Source of the DNA: a bacterium
Lineage (GTDB): Bacteria; Armatimonadota; Zipacnadia; Zipacnadales; Zipacnadaceae
Direction of reading: 5' to 3'
DNA length: 64,000 nucleotides
Assembly (NCBI GenBank): GCA_030603495.1
Contig: JAUVXR010000006.1
Coordinates: 20,124 to 84,123, forward strand
Under the pieces are notes generated by a model, which was given only the letters and a program-made list of their open reading frames with translations, was not told where the DNA came from and made no database searches. Positions within the stretch are counted from its first letter, which is position 1, and each line of letters opens with the position of its first letter. Shown in pieces: positions 1 through 7,172 of the stretch. Both the position numbers and the translations under genes were made by a program.

Positions 1-444
1 GTCCAGCCCGACCGAGCCTACTTCGGCGAGAAGGATTACCAGCAGCTTGTCGTCATAAAGCGGTTGGCCGCAGACCTGAACATGCCGGTGGAGATCATTG
101 GGCTGCCGACCGTACGCGAGTCTGACGGGCTGGCGGTCAGCACCCGGAATCAGTACCTCAGCACCGAGCAGCGGGCAGTAGCCCCCCGCCTCTACCAGGC
201 GCTTCAGAGTGGCGCCGGACTGGCCCAACAAGGCGGTTCCGGCACGGAAGTAGAGCAAGCAGTCCGAGAAGCACTGGAAGGCGAAGCACTGTTTGATGTA
301 GAATATGTGGAGGCTGTCCACCCGAATAGCCTGGCAGCGCGGGGCGAGGCCGGACTGCCTATGGTTGTTGCTGCGGCTGCGTATCTGGGCAATACTCGAT
401 TGATTGACAACATTAGAGTTGAAGAAGGCAGTGGTAATGCTTAG
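1..444 (+). CDS. panC: Pantoate--beta-alanine ligase, C-terminal part
   Basis: ATP-dependent condensation of pantoate with beta-alanine to pantothenate, a cytoplasmic step toward coenzyme A. The frame is open from the first base, so the gene starts outside the window and about half is present. Visible family motifs are FGEKDYQQL, the LPTVRESDGLA stretch and SxRNxYLS (SVSTRNQYLS-like), which form the nucleotide and pantoate site, followed by the C-terminal cap domain. The stop TAG overlaps the panD start by eight bases, so the two are probably translationally coupled. PanD makes the beta-alanine used here, so the pair supplies consecutive steps. No irregularity is seen in the visible part. Confidence 0.95.
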   Translation, partial: VQPDRAYFGEKDYQQLVVIKRLAADLNMPVEIIGLPTVRESDGLAVSTRNQYLSTEQRAVAPRLYQALQSGAGLAQQGGSGTEVEQAVREALEGEALFDVEYVEAVHPNSLAARGEAGLPMVVAAAAYLGNTRLIDNIRVEEGSGNA

Positions 445-793
445 GTTGATCGCTAAGGCCAAAATACAGAAGGCCACAATCACCGATACCGAGCTGTACT
501 ACGAAGGAAGTATCGGCATTGACAGCGAAATTCTAGAGGCTGCAGACCTTCTCGCTGATGAGTGGGTCCTCGTAGTCAACCGTGACAACGGCGAGCGCTT
601 CGAGACCTACATCATCGCCGAGCCGGCGGGCAGTGGCGTAATCCGCTTGTACGGGCCCTGCGCACGGCTGGGCGCGGTAGGTGACGTGGTTCACATAATG
701 TCGTACTGTGCAATGGACGATGAAGAGGCCCGTGCCAGCCAGATGAAGGTAGTGGTGCTGGGCGAGGGCAACCATATCGAGGTAATTAAATGA
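437..793 (+). CDS. panD: Aspartate 1-decarboxylase precursor
   Basis: Pyruvoyl enzyme that decarboxylates L-aspartate to beta-alanine for pantothenate synthesis. The start chosen is the ATG at 437, giving MLRLIAKAKIQKATIT, the usual family N-terminus. The self-cleavage site is intact: Gly24-Ser25 in YYEGSIGID, where Ser25 becomes the pyruvoyl group. Lys9 and Tyr58-region residues typical of the active site are present. Length, 118 residues, is standard. It overlaps panC upstream, and its stop overlaps the nadC start (ATGA at 790-793), so the three genes form one tight operon. This is the bacterial self-processing type; no PanZ/PanM maturation factor is visible nearby. Confidence 0.96.
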   Translation: MLRLIAKAKIQKATITDTELYYEGSIGIDSEILEAADLLADEWVLVVNRDNGERFETYIIAEPAGSGVIRLYGPCARLGAVGDVVHIMSYCAMDDEEARASQMKVVVLGEGNHIEVIK

Positions 794-1656
794 CGTCGCT
801 TGTAAATGACCTTGAGGCTCCACCTCACATAATCCGTGACCTGGCCTCCCAAGCACTGGCCGAGGACATCGGCCCGGGTGACGCCACCAGCCAGGCCGTG
901 ATTTCGCCCTCAGTCCAGGCGGCTGGCCAGTTTGTTGCTAAGCAGGCCGGCATAATGGCGGGCATGGCCGTGGCCCGTCAATGCTTCCAGCAACTTAGCC
1001 CGAAGGTGCACTTCGCTACGCTGAAGCAGGCTGGCGAACGATTTGAGACCGCCGAGGTTCTCGCGGAGGTGGAAGGCGCGGCCCGCGCACTGCTGGCCGC
1101 CGAACGCACTGCGCTTAACTTCTTGCAGAGGCTCTGCGGCGTCGCCACACTCACCCGCCAGTTCGTGGACGCCACCGCTCACGCCAAAGCACAGATTGCG
1201 GACACACGCAAGACCACCCCGGGGGTCCGCGCATTGGACCGAGCTGCCGTCCGGGCGGGGGGCGGCAAGAACCACCGCCGCGCCCTGTACGACGGAATAC
1301 TGATCAAGGACAATCACATTCGCCTTGCCGGCAGCATCGCTGAGGCTGTCGCCTCCGCTCGCAGCAACGTGCATTACCTGTTCAAGATAGAGGTAGAGAC
1401 GACCAGCCTCGATCAGGTACGCGAGGCTGTGGCCGCTGGCGCTGACATCATAATGCTCGATAACATGAGCATCGAAATGATGCACGAAGCCGTGGCGATA
1501 ATCGGCGACCAAGCGCTGATCGAGGCCTCTGGCGGCATTGATCTGAGCAACGTGGCCGAAGTAGCTGCGACCGGGGTTGATCTGATATCGGTGGGCACAC
1601 TGACCCACTCGGCTCCGTCACTGGACATCAGCCTGGAGCTGCGTCCCGTTCCGTAG
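790..1656 (+). CDS. nadC: Nicotinate-nucleotide pyrophosphorylase (quinolinate phosphoribosyltransferase)
   Basis: Converts quinolinate and PRPP to nicotinate mononucleotide, CO2 and pyrophosphate, the last step of de novo NAD ring synthesis. The 288 residues match the family. Visible motifs are EDIGPGDAT near the N-terminus, the RTALNFLQRLCGVAT helix, ADTRKTTPGVR, the AVRAGGGKNHR loop, GILIKDNHI, and the C-terminal EASGGI and SVGTLTHSAP phosphate-binding loops. The start overlaps the panD stop. Combining pan and nad genes in one unit is a common arrangement of cofactor genes. No nadA or nadB is in the window. Confidence 0.96.
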   Translation: MTSLVNDLEAPPHIIRDLASQALAEDIGPGDATSQAVISPSVQAAGQFVAKQAGIMAGMAVARQCFQQLSPKVHFATLKQAGERFETAEVLAEVEGAARALLAAERTALNFLQRLCGVATLTRQFVDATAHAKAQIADTRKTTPGVRALDRAAVRAGGGKNHRRALYDGILIKDNHIRLAGSIAEAVASARSNVHYLFKIEVETTSLDQVREAVAAGADIIMLDNMSIEMMHEAVAIIGDQALIEASGGIDLSNVAEVAATGVDLISVGTLTHSAPSLDISLELRPVP

Positions 1657-1702
1657 CCCGGCCCACCACTAGCCGGTCCGGGGGTGAACTTCGCTGCGCG
1701 TA

Positions 1703-2908
1703 ATGTTGAACCGCCACAAGCGGACGCCTGCCGCGGTTGTGCTGGTGTTGGTCCTGACCGCACTGAGCAGTGCTGCGCAACAGAATCTGGCCCAGGGCAA
1801 GCCGTACCTGTGCACCAGCGAGCTACTCCCCGGGTGGACTGGGCTAGTTGACGGTCTCCTATCCAGCGATCAACCTCCCGGGTGCTTCGCCACTGACAAC
1901 TCGCCCAAGTTCCCTAAGGAAGTGATCATTGACCTGGGCGGGATCTTCCAGATAACCAAGATCGCCGTATACAACAGCCTCAACGGCAATACCCGCCATA
2001 TCGCCATCTCCTCTTCCCTCAACGCAACGGATTTCGAGCCGCTGCGGCAGTACTACTTCCCGCCGGACAAGGTCCAGCCGCTGGTCCATTCGTTGCCGAC
2101 TCATCCCCGCCGCGGGCGTTATGTCAAGATCAAAATGTACGACACCTGGACCGGCGGGACGAATGGCGACAACTGCCTGTACCTACGCGAGGTCGAAGTC
2201 TACGGTACCCCTGAGGGGAGCGCGGGCAACACAAGCGAACCGCCGGACACGATGGCCCTGGCCCGGTGGCAGCAGCCGCTGGTCAAGCCGGATACGGTGC
2301 GCTTGTTCCGTCGCTATTGTCTGGAGGCTAGCTCACAACTCACGGTAGCAGTACTGGGCGACAGTTTCGCGGCTGTCGACGGCCAGGACAATCCCACCTG
2401 GCCCGCACTGTTCGTCAATCGTCTCAAGCTACGCGGTGACTATCAAAGCATCGAGGTAATCAGTGTCGCCGGCGAACCCGGGCTGGACAATCTGCCGCAA
2501 CTGCAAGACAAGCTGGCAGGCTTCGCCTCGCTGGACCTGCTAATAATAGCTTACGGCACCGATGCCGCCCTGGCGGGTCAGCCGACGCTGGAGTTCCGCC
2601 GCCAACTCCAACAACTGGTACAAAGCGCCCAGCAGCAGTCAGCCGCGTTGATCGTCATAGTCACTCCAGCGCCTTTTGCCGCTGAGCCCGACTTAGCACG
2701 CTACGCGCAAGTCCAAGGCAAAGACGGCCTACGGCTGGCCCGAGCAGCCGAACAGGTGGCGGCCTTGACCAGCTGTCCCCTGGTCCGCACAGCCTCGGTG
2801 CTAGCCCGTAGCGGGCGCGACATTCGAGATCTATACCAGGACAACGTTCGCCTGAGCCAGTTGGCCGCGCTGACACTGAGCCGCGCAATGGAAGAGCTAT
2901 TGTGGTAG
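1703..2908 (+). CDS. Exported discoidin (F5/8 type C)-like plus SGNH-hydrolase-like protein
   Basis: A 401-residue exported protein. Residues 1-25 form a signal peptide (basic start, hydrophobic core, cleavage near SSAAQ). Residues about 27-170 resemble a galactose-binding-like/discoidin domain: QNLAQGKPY, then a core with EVIIDLGG, RGRYVKIKMYDT and LREVEVYG. Residues about 210-400 have LTVAVLGDSFAAVDG, a GDS block I as in SGNH lipase/esterases, and IIAYGTDAAL as a possible later block. The catalytic His block is not clear. The probable role is cell-surface carbohydrate binding and de-esterification, which is inference. A 46-base gap after nadC and poor start context make its operon membership unclear. 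Confidence 0.6.
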   Translation: MLNRHKRTPAAVVLVLVLTALSSAAQQNLAQGKPYLCTSELLPGWTGLVDGLLSSDQPPGCFATDNSPKFPKEVIIDLGGIFQITKIAVYNSLNGNTRHIAISSSLNATDFEPLRQYYFPPDKVQPLVHSLPTHPRRGRYVKIKMYDTWTGGTNGDNCLYLREVEVYGTPEGSAGNTSEPPDTMALARWQQPLVKPDTVRLFRRYCLEASSQLTVAVLGDSFAAVDGQDNPTWPALFVNRLKLRGDYQSIEVISVAGEPGLDNLPQLQDKLAGFASLDLLIIAYGTDAALAGQPTLEFRRQLQQLVQSAQQQSAALIVIVTPAPFAAEPDLARYAQVQGKDGLRLARAAEQVAALTSCPLVRTASVLARSGRDIRDLYQDNVRLSQLAALTLSRAMEELLW

Positions 2909-2957
2909 GCAGCCAACGCCGGTCGAGGGGCAGCACAACAACACAAGGAGACAATAG

Positions 2958-3272
2958 ATGCGAGTATTTTGGGGCCTAATCCTGGGACTGGCTCTGTTCT
3001 TCCCCGGTATTGTCCTGGTACGGTGGCTGGGGCAAGACGTGCTCGGCTACACCGAGATGTCAGTGACCGACGGCTGCCTGGTACTCATCATCATTCTACT
3101 GTGCGTGATAGTCGTCACCGGCGCTCATCGTCGCGCCGAATCGGAGCGGTACTCCCGGCGCCAGCCCGCTGTTCCAGGACCGGAAATGGAACCATACCCT
3201 CGCCCAGAACCACAACGAGGGGTACGTCGCCCCAGGACCAGACGCTCCAGCCAGAGCCGCACCGGACGGTAG
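2958..3272 (+). CDS. Small membrane protein with charged tail
   Basis: A 104-residue protein of unknown function. Two hydrophobic segments at about residues 3-22 (WGLILGLALFFPGIVLV) and 38-55 (CLVLIIILLCVIVVTG) are followed by an Arg/Pro-rich cytoplasmic-type tail. A good ribosome binding site (AAGGAG) lies 7-8 bases before the ATG. The overlapping frame at 2969 is less convincing because it lacks a binding site and its composition is noise-like. The gene sits between two exported proteins reading the same way and is probably co-transcribed with them. No family was recognised. Confidence 0.6.
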   Translation: MRVFWGLILGLALFFPGIVLVRWLGQDVLGYTEMSVTDGCLVLIIILLCVIVVTGAHRRAESERYSRRQPAVPGPEMEPYPRPEPQRGVRRPRTRRSSQSRTGR

Positions 3273-3313
3273 TCACCAGACCACTGTTCTTATAGAGATT
3301 GGCCAAGCCGCGA

Positions 3314-3706
3314 ATGACCGCTCAACCTTTTCCGCGCGCACATGTAGGCATGCTCATACTACTGTCGGCCATAGCAGCTTGCGGTGGGGTCCTGGGCTGC
3401 CGAGGCCCACAGAGCACCCGGAGCATTGACCAAGTGCAGGTGCTTGCCCAGCGCTTCTACGTCGAGGAGGGACGCAGCAAAGTACAGGTAGTCGCCAAAG
3501 TTGAGAATACCGGGAAGGCCGTCGTTGAGGCGGTAGAGGTTCAAGTGGTCTTGCGCAACTTCCGGGGTAGCATCTGCGGCAACAATATGATTCTGCTTGA
3601 GGACCTCCAGCCGGGGGAGGTTCGGAGCTTTGACGTGGGGGTAACCCGGCACGGCGGAGTGGCTACCGCAACGGTGGAACTGGCCCAGCCCGAGAGCGCT
3701 CCCTGA
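3314..3706 (+). CDS. Putative lipoprotein with FxLYD-like beta domain
   Basis: About 130 residues. The N-terminal hydrophobic stretch ends in VLGC, an acceptable lipobox, so the mature protein is probably lipid-anchored. The remainder looks like an immunoglobulin-like beta sandwich of the FxLYD/CARDB kind: VQVVAKVENTGKAVVEAVEV, then LEDLQPGEVRSFDV. Such domains usually mediate surface assembly rather than catalysis. The ATG at 3314 is preferred over a TTG at 3299; neither has a strong ribosome binding site. It follows the small membrane protein by about 40 bases. The function is unknown. Confidence 0.55.
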   Translation: MTAQPFPRAHVGMLILLSAIAACGGVLGCRGPQSTRSIDQVQVLAQRFYVEEGRSKVQVVAKVENTGKAVVEAVEVQVVLRNFRGSICGNNMILLEDLQPGEVRSFDVGVTRHGGVATATVELAQPESAP

Positions 3707-3727
3707 AGGCAATATTTGGCTATGGCC

Positions 3728-3747
3728 CTCTGACACGACCGTCAGAG
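3728..3747. terminator. Hairpin after the lipoprotein gene
   Basis: A perfect seven-base stem (CTCTGAC/GTCAGAG) with a six-base loop, 21 bases after the stop codon. No T-run follows, so it is a weak or Rho-assisted terminator candidate only. The remaining 70 bases before the next gene show nothing else. Confidence 0.3.
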
Positions 3748-3819
3748 ACCCAATACATATCTATCACAGGTCCGGTGCCCGCCAATATATGCACCTAATC
3801 AGGCGGGGAGAGGGTTGCC

Positions 3820-4440
3820 GTGCACTGGGGTCTGCCTTCAGGCTTCACGCTGGTCGAATTAGTAGTGGTAATAGCCATTATCCTGATTCTGGCAGCTATG
3901 CTACTGCCGGTGTTTGAGCGTGCCACCAAGGCTGCCGAAGGTATCAGTTGCCTGGCGAATGTACGCCACATCGGCTGGGCCGCCCAGCTCTATGCCCAGG
4001 ACCATGACCTGTACTTCCCTCCGGCGGTGATCGATGTTCCAGACAGCTCGCAGAAGGACTGCTGGGACATTCTGCTCCAGCCGTACTTGGGCACTGTTGC
4101 TATTTATCTGTGCCCTGCCGACGAGAATCCGACCGCCGGTCCTTCGTACACTAACTCGCTCAAACACAGCTATGGCATTAACCTGGACGTGGCGATGGTC
4201 GGCGGCTACGCCGGCGCATCGCTGATGGAGACCCAGATAGACAAGCCCGCCGAGACGATCCTGTTTTTCGATCTGGGCCAGGCCAACTCGTTCGGCTGGC
4301 GCGCTGATTGGGCCAATATGTCTCAGTACGTGGCCGCCCGCCACAACCAATTCAGCAATTTCGTCTTCTGCGCGGGCAATGCGAAGCATATCAAGCCTGC
4401 CGAAACGCTGACCGACACCACCAACCTCTGGAAGCCCTGA
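3820..4440 (+). CDS. Prepilin-type N-terminal cleavage protein, H-X9-DG class
   Basis: A 206-residue pseudopilin-like protein. The start is GTG at 3820, with GGGGAGAGGG just upstream. The short leader ends at G before FTLVELVVVIAI, the type IV prepilin peptidase motif with the Glu at mature position 5, followed by a hydrophobic helix. The downstream sequence (ISCLANVRHIGWAAQLYAQD, then ADENPTAGPSYTNS) matches the large secreted family of Planctomycetes, Verrucomicrobia, Lentisphaerae and Armatimonadota whose C-terminus carries an H-X9-DG motif. Here the motif reads H-X9-AG (HNQFSNFVFCAGN), with Ala replacing Asp. It would be processed by a prepilin peptidase not encoded in this window. Its role is unknown. 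Confidence 0.8.
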   Translation: MHWGLPSGFTLVELVVVIAIILILAAMLLPVFERATKAAEGISCLANVRHIGWAAQLYAQDHDLYFPPAVIDVPDSSQKDCWDILLQPYLGTVAIYLCPADENPTAGPSYTNSLKHSYGINLDVAMVGGYAGASLMETQIDKPAETILFFDLGQANSFGWRADWANMSQYVAARHNQFSNFVFCAGNAKHIKPAETLTDTTNLWKP

Positions 4441-4451
4441 CCAGCCCTCCC

Positions 4452-4476
4452 GGTAGGACAGGCGTCTCGCCTGTCC
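4452..4476 (+). repeat. Palindromic intergenic repeat, family A (single copy)
   Basis: A 25-base element whose core is a perfect eight-base stem (GACAGGCG/CGCCTGTC) closed by a TCT loop, preceded by GGTAG. The same unit recurs in inverted pairs near 34226-34285 and 38110-38225. It lies 12 bases after the stop of the prepilin-like gene and may also act as a transcription terminator. All copies are intergenic, as expected for REP-like elements. Confidence 0.75.
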
Positions 4477-4613
4477 ACAAGCGATCGGCGAGGCCGCCGT
4501 TATGCCAACCGGGGGAACGAACCTGCAATCCCTCCGAACGCCTCCGCCCTTGCCTCCAGGCCACTAAACCCCTTATAATCCAGGAAATAGCCGGTGCGAG
4601 GCATGCCGAAACG

Positions 4614-6323
4614 ATGCAGCCCAGATACATTCTACTCGTAGCAGTGGTCATCAGCGTTTTCCCTCTGGCCGCTTACGGTGACGCTGTGCAAAGCGTTTAC
4701 TTGCAGGTGGCCGCTCACAAGATAAGCGGCGAGCCAGCATCTTGCGTGCAAAACGGTCTGCTGTGGGGGCCGGTAGATGCCGTAGTGCGCTGCCTGGGAG
4801 CAGACGTGAACTGGCAGCCTGAGATCGATTTACTGGTCGCAACTACTGCCGAAGGCCGCGAGTTTCGGTTCGAGGCCGGCCATATCATGTTTAGGCGAGA
4901 CGGCCAACTCGTACCTCTACCCGCACCGATGACGGTAGTTGACGGCATGCTAGTTGCGCCGCTTGCGCAGATCATTGAGGCCTTAGACGGCAAGCTCTCG
5001 TCGAACGAGGAGTTGACCCACTTTTACGTGACAGTGCCGATGGCCGAGCCGATAGTGCGGGCGGATGAGAAGGGCCTGGCAGTGGAGCTTAAGACGACGG
5101 GCCTCGTTACCGGCGAGGTCAAATACCTCGATGAGCCCCACCGGGCTTTCCTGGACATATCCGGTGCAGCGCCGCATTCGGTCGCGGGTAAGCGCTATAT
5201 CGGCCAGAACGGTATCTGGCGGCTGCGCTGGGGGCAGTTTGCCAGCCGGCCGGCGATCGCCCGCTACGTCCTTGACCTGCAAGCGGAGCAAGAGGTCGTC
5301 TGGCTGCCGCGGGCCGACGGTCGGGGCGGCTCACTGATCGTCGGGCGATTCGACGGAGATGAGCCGGAGTTGCCCGTCCGATTTCCTGAACTGGCAAGCA
5401 CACAGATACACCAGCGGGCCGATGATGCCACCGTCGTGGAGCTTGCCCTGTCTCTACCGGTGGAGCTGGACTACGATGTGCTCAGCCAGCCGTGGCGTGT
5501 CCGCGTGAAGCTCAAAGACGCCCAGACTGGCGGGAAGCTGCTCCGGCAGCGAGCATCCGGGGGAATTGTCAGGGCCCTCGAAGCGATACCGACCGACGAC
5601 GGCGTGAAGGTTGACATTTACCTCAACCAGTTGATCGGCTTTGAGCTCTGCACACGGACAACTGGCAGGGGTTCCGAAGTGAAGTTGACCTTCAGCAAGG
5701 CGCAGCTTTGTGATCAGCTTATAATGATTGACCCGGGACATGGCGGCGAGGATACCGGCGCTCGCGGCCAGAATCTAGTGGAGAAGGAGATCAATCTGGA
5801 CGTGGCTACGCAGGTCGTCCACAAGCTGATAGCTGAAGACTGCCTGGCGATGCTGACCCGCGATGGCGACGTGGCTGTTGATCTGTTCGACCGCCCGAGG
5901 CTCGGCCAGCAGGTCGGCGTTGATGCCTTCGTCAGCATCCACTGTAACGCGATGCCCCAGCGCGACACCAACTGGGGCACCGAGACATACTACTACACAC
6001 CGCAGAGCAAGATGCTGGCAGTGATCATTCACCAGGAGCTTCTCAGAGCGCTCGGCCGCAAAGATAACGGCGTGCGGCGGGCCCGCTTCGTGGTCATCCG
6101 CGAGACTGAAATCCCCTCGGTCCTGATAGAGCTGATGTACCTTAACCATCGTGACGAAGAGAAGCTGCTGGCCCAACCTGAGGTGCGGGCCGCCGCCGCC
6201 CAGGCGATCGTCCGGGGGCTGCGCCAGTACTACGAGGGGCAGGGCAAACCGCAGCCAGATGCACAAGAGCCAGCCAGTGGCGATGTACAGTTGCTCGACG
6301 ACAGTACGAACGGAGGCGAATGA
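4614..6323 (+). CDS. N-acetylmuramoyl-L-alanine amidase with stalk and AMIN domains
   Basis: Exported zinc amidase that cuts the bond between MurNAc and L-Ala in peptidoglycan. The 569 residues are: signal peptide 1-22; a copper-amine-oxidase-N-like stalk domain at about 25-140; one or two AMIN-like beta domains at about 145-360; and Amidase_3 at about 370-545. Zinc ligands and catalytic residues are visible: DPGHGG (His), VEKEINLDVA (Glu), SIHCNA (His) and PSVLIELMYL (catalytic Glu). The frame is open further upstream, but that segment includes the family A repeat and the tail of the previous gene. The ATG at 4614 directly precedes a signal peptide and is preferred. The C-terminal tail is acidic and low in complexity. 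Confidence 0.9.
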   Translation: MQPRYILLVAVVISVFPLAAYGDAVQSVYLQVAAHKISGEPASCVQNGLLWGPVDAVVRCLGADVNWQPEIDLLVATTAEGREFRFEAGHIMFRRDGQLVPLPAPMTVVDGMLVAPLAQIIEALDGKLSSNEELTHFYVTVPMAEPIVRADEKGLAVELKTTGLVTGEVKYLDEPHRAFLDISGAAPHSVAGKRYIGQNGIWRLRWGQFASRPAIARYVLDLQAEQEVVWLPRADGRGGSLIVGRFDGDEPELPVRFPELASTQIHQRADDATVVELALSLPVELDYDVLSQPWRVRVKLKDAQTGGKLLRQRASGGIVRALEAIPTDDGVKVDIYLNQLIGFELCTRTTGRGSEVKLTFSKAQLCDQLIMIDPGHGGEDTGARGQNLVEKEINLDVATQVVHKLIAEDCLAMLTRDGDVAVDLFDRPRLGQQVGVDAFVSIHCNAMPQRDTNWGTETYYYTPQSKMLAVIIHQELLRALGRKDNGVRRARFVVIRETEIPSVLIELMYLNHRDEEKLLAQPEVRAAAAQAIVRGLRQYYEGQGKPQPDAQEPASGDVQLLDDSTNGGE

Positions 6324-6326
6324 ATC

Positions 6327-7055
6327 TTGCTGCGCATAGATGGTCGTGACAACGAAGATCTGCGCGACCTATCCATCAGTCGGAGCATTAGCAAGTATGC
6401 CGAGGGGTCCTGTCTCATCGAGATGGGCGATACCGTAGTCCACTGCACTGCGACGGTAGATGACCGCGTGCCCGCTTGGCTGGTAGACAGCCACCAGGGC
6501 TGGGTAACTGCCGAGTACGGGATGCTACCCCGCGCGACCACCGAACGCTCGCCGCGTGAAGCTACGCGTGGCCAGCGCAGCGGGCGCAGCCAGGAGATCA
6601 GCCGGCTCATCGGGCGGTGCCTGCGTGCGGTGGTAGACTTACATCGGCTCGGCCAGCGGGCCATCCAGCTCGACTGCGACGTGCTTCAGGCCGATGGGGG
6701 CACCCGTACCGCTGCCATTACCGGCGCCTATGTTGCCCTCGCCGAAGCATGCGGCTACCTGCGCGAGAAAAAGTTGCTGAAGAGCTGGCCGCTGCGCGAC
6801 CAGGTGGCTGCCATTTCGCTGGGGCTGGTCTCTGGCGAGCTGCTGCTCGATCTGTGCTACGAGGAGGACAGCCGGGCGGCTGTAGATATGAACCTGGTGA
6901 TGACCGCCAGCGGCTACGTAGTGGAGGTCCAGGCAACAGCCGAGGGCGCGCCCTTTTCAGTCAAGCAAATGGACCAGATGTTGGCTCTGGGCCGCCAAGG
7001 GTTGACGGCGATATTCGCCAAGCAAGAAGAAGCGCTGGCAGATCTGACCAAATAG
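6327..7055 (+). CDS. rph: Ribonuclease PH
   Basis: Phosphorolytic 3' exoribonuclease that trims tRNA precursors and rRNA. The 242 residues match the family length. Recognisable blocks are RSISKYAEGS, GWVTAEYGMLPRAT, the RSQEISRLIGR and LGQRAIQLDCDVLQADGGTRTAA stretches that bind phosphate and RNA, and the C-terminal LDLCYEEDSRAAVDMNLVMT. Translation starts at TTG 6327, three bases past the amidase stop, with GGAGG about 11 bases upstream; no ATG is available there. RdgB (9165) is a frequent genomic partner of RNase PH, but here a TPR gene separates the two. Confidence 0.95.
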   Translation: MLRIDGRDNEDLRDLSISRSISKYAEGSCLIEMGDTVVHCTATVDDRVPAWLVDSHQGWVTAEYGMLPRATTERSPREATRGQRSGRSQEISRLIGRCLRAVVDLHRLGQRAIQLDCDVLQADGGTRTAAITGAYVALAEACGYLREKKLLKSWPLRDQVAAISLGLVSGELLLDLCYEEDSRAAVDMNLVMTASGYVVEVQATAEGAPFSVKQMDQMLALGRQGLTAIFAKQEEALADLTK

Positions 7056-7120
7056 GCACATAAGGCCCAAGGGATTTTCCCGTCAGCAAGAACGTATCTG
7101 GGAAATCTCGGATTATGTGC
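7056..7120 (+). other. Two-tier inverted repeat between rph and the TPR gene
   Basis: The outer arms (GCACATAA at 7056-7063 and TTATGTGC at 7113-7120) are perfect. The inner arms (GATTTTCCC at 7073-7081 and GGGAAATC at 7100-7107) pair with one bulged T. The loop is 18 bases. It begins immediately after the rph stop codon. It could be a terminator, an RNA stability element or a cis-regulatory structure for the TPR gene 53 bases downstream. There is no T-run after the stem. Confidence 0.45.
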
Positions 7121-7172
7121 GGAGGAGCATACTCGCAGTAAGGAGCACGTTGGGCGAAGGGGGTGGAGCGAA

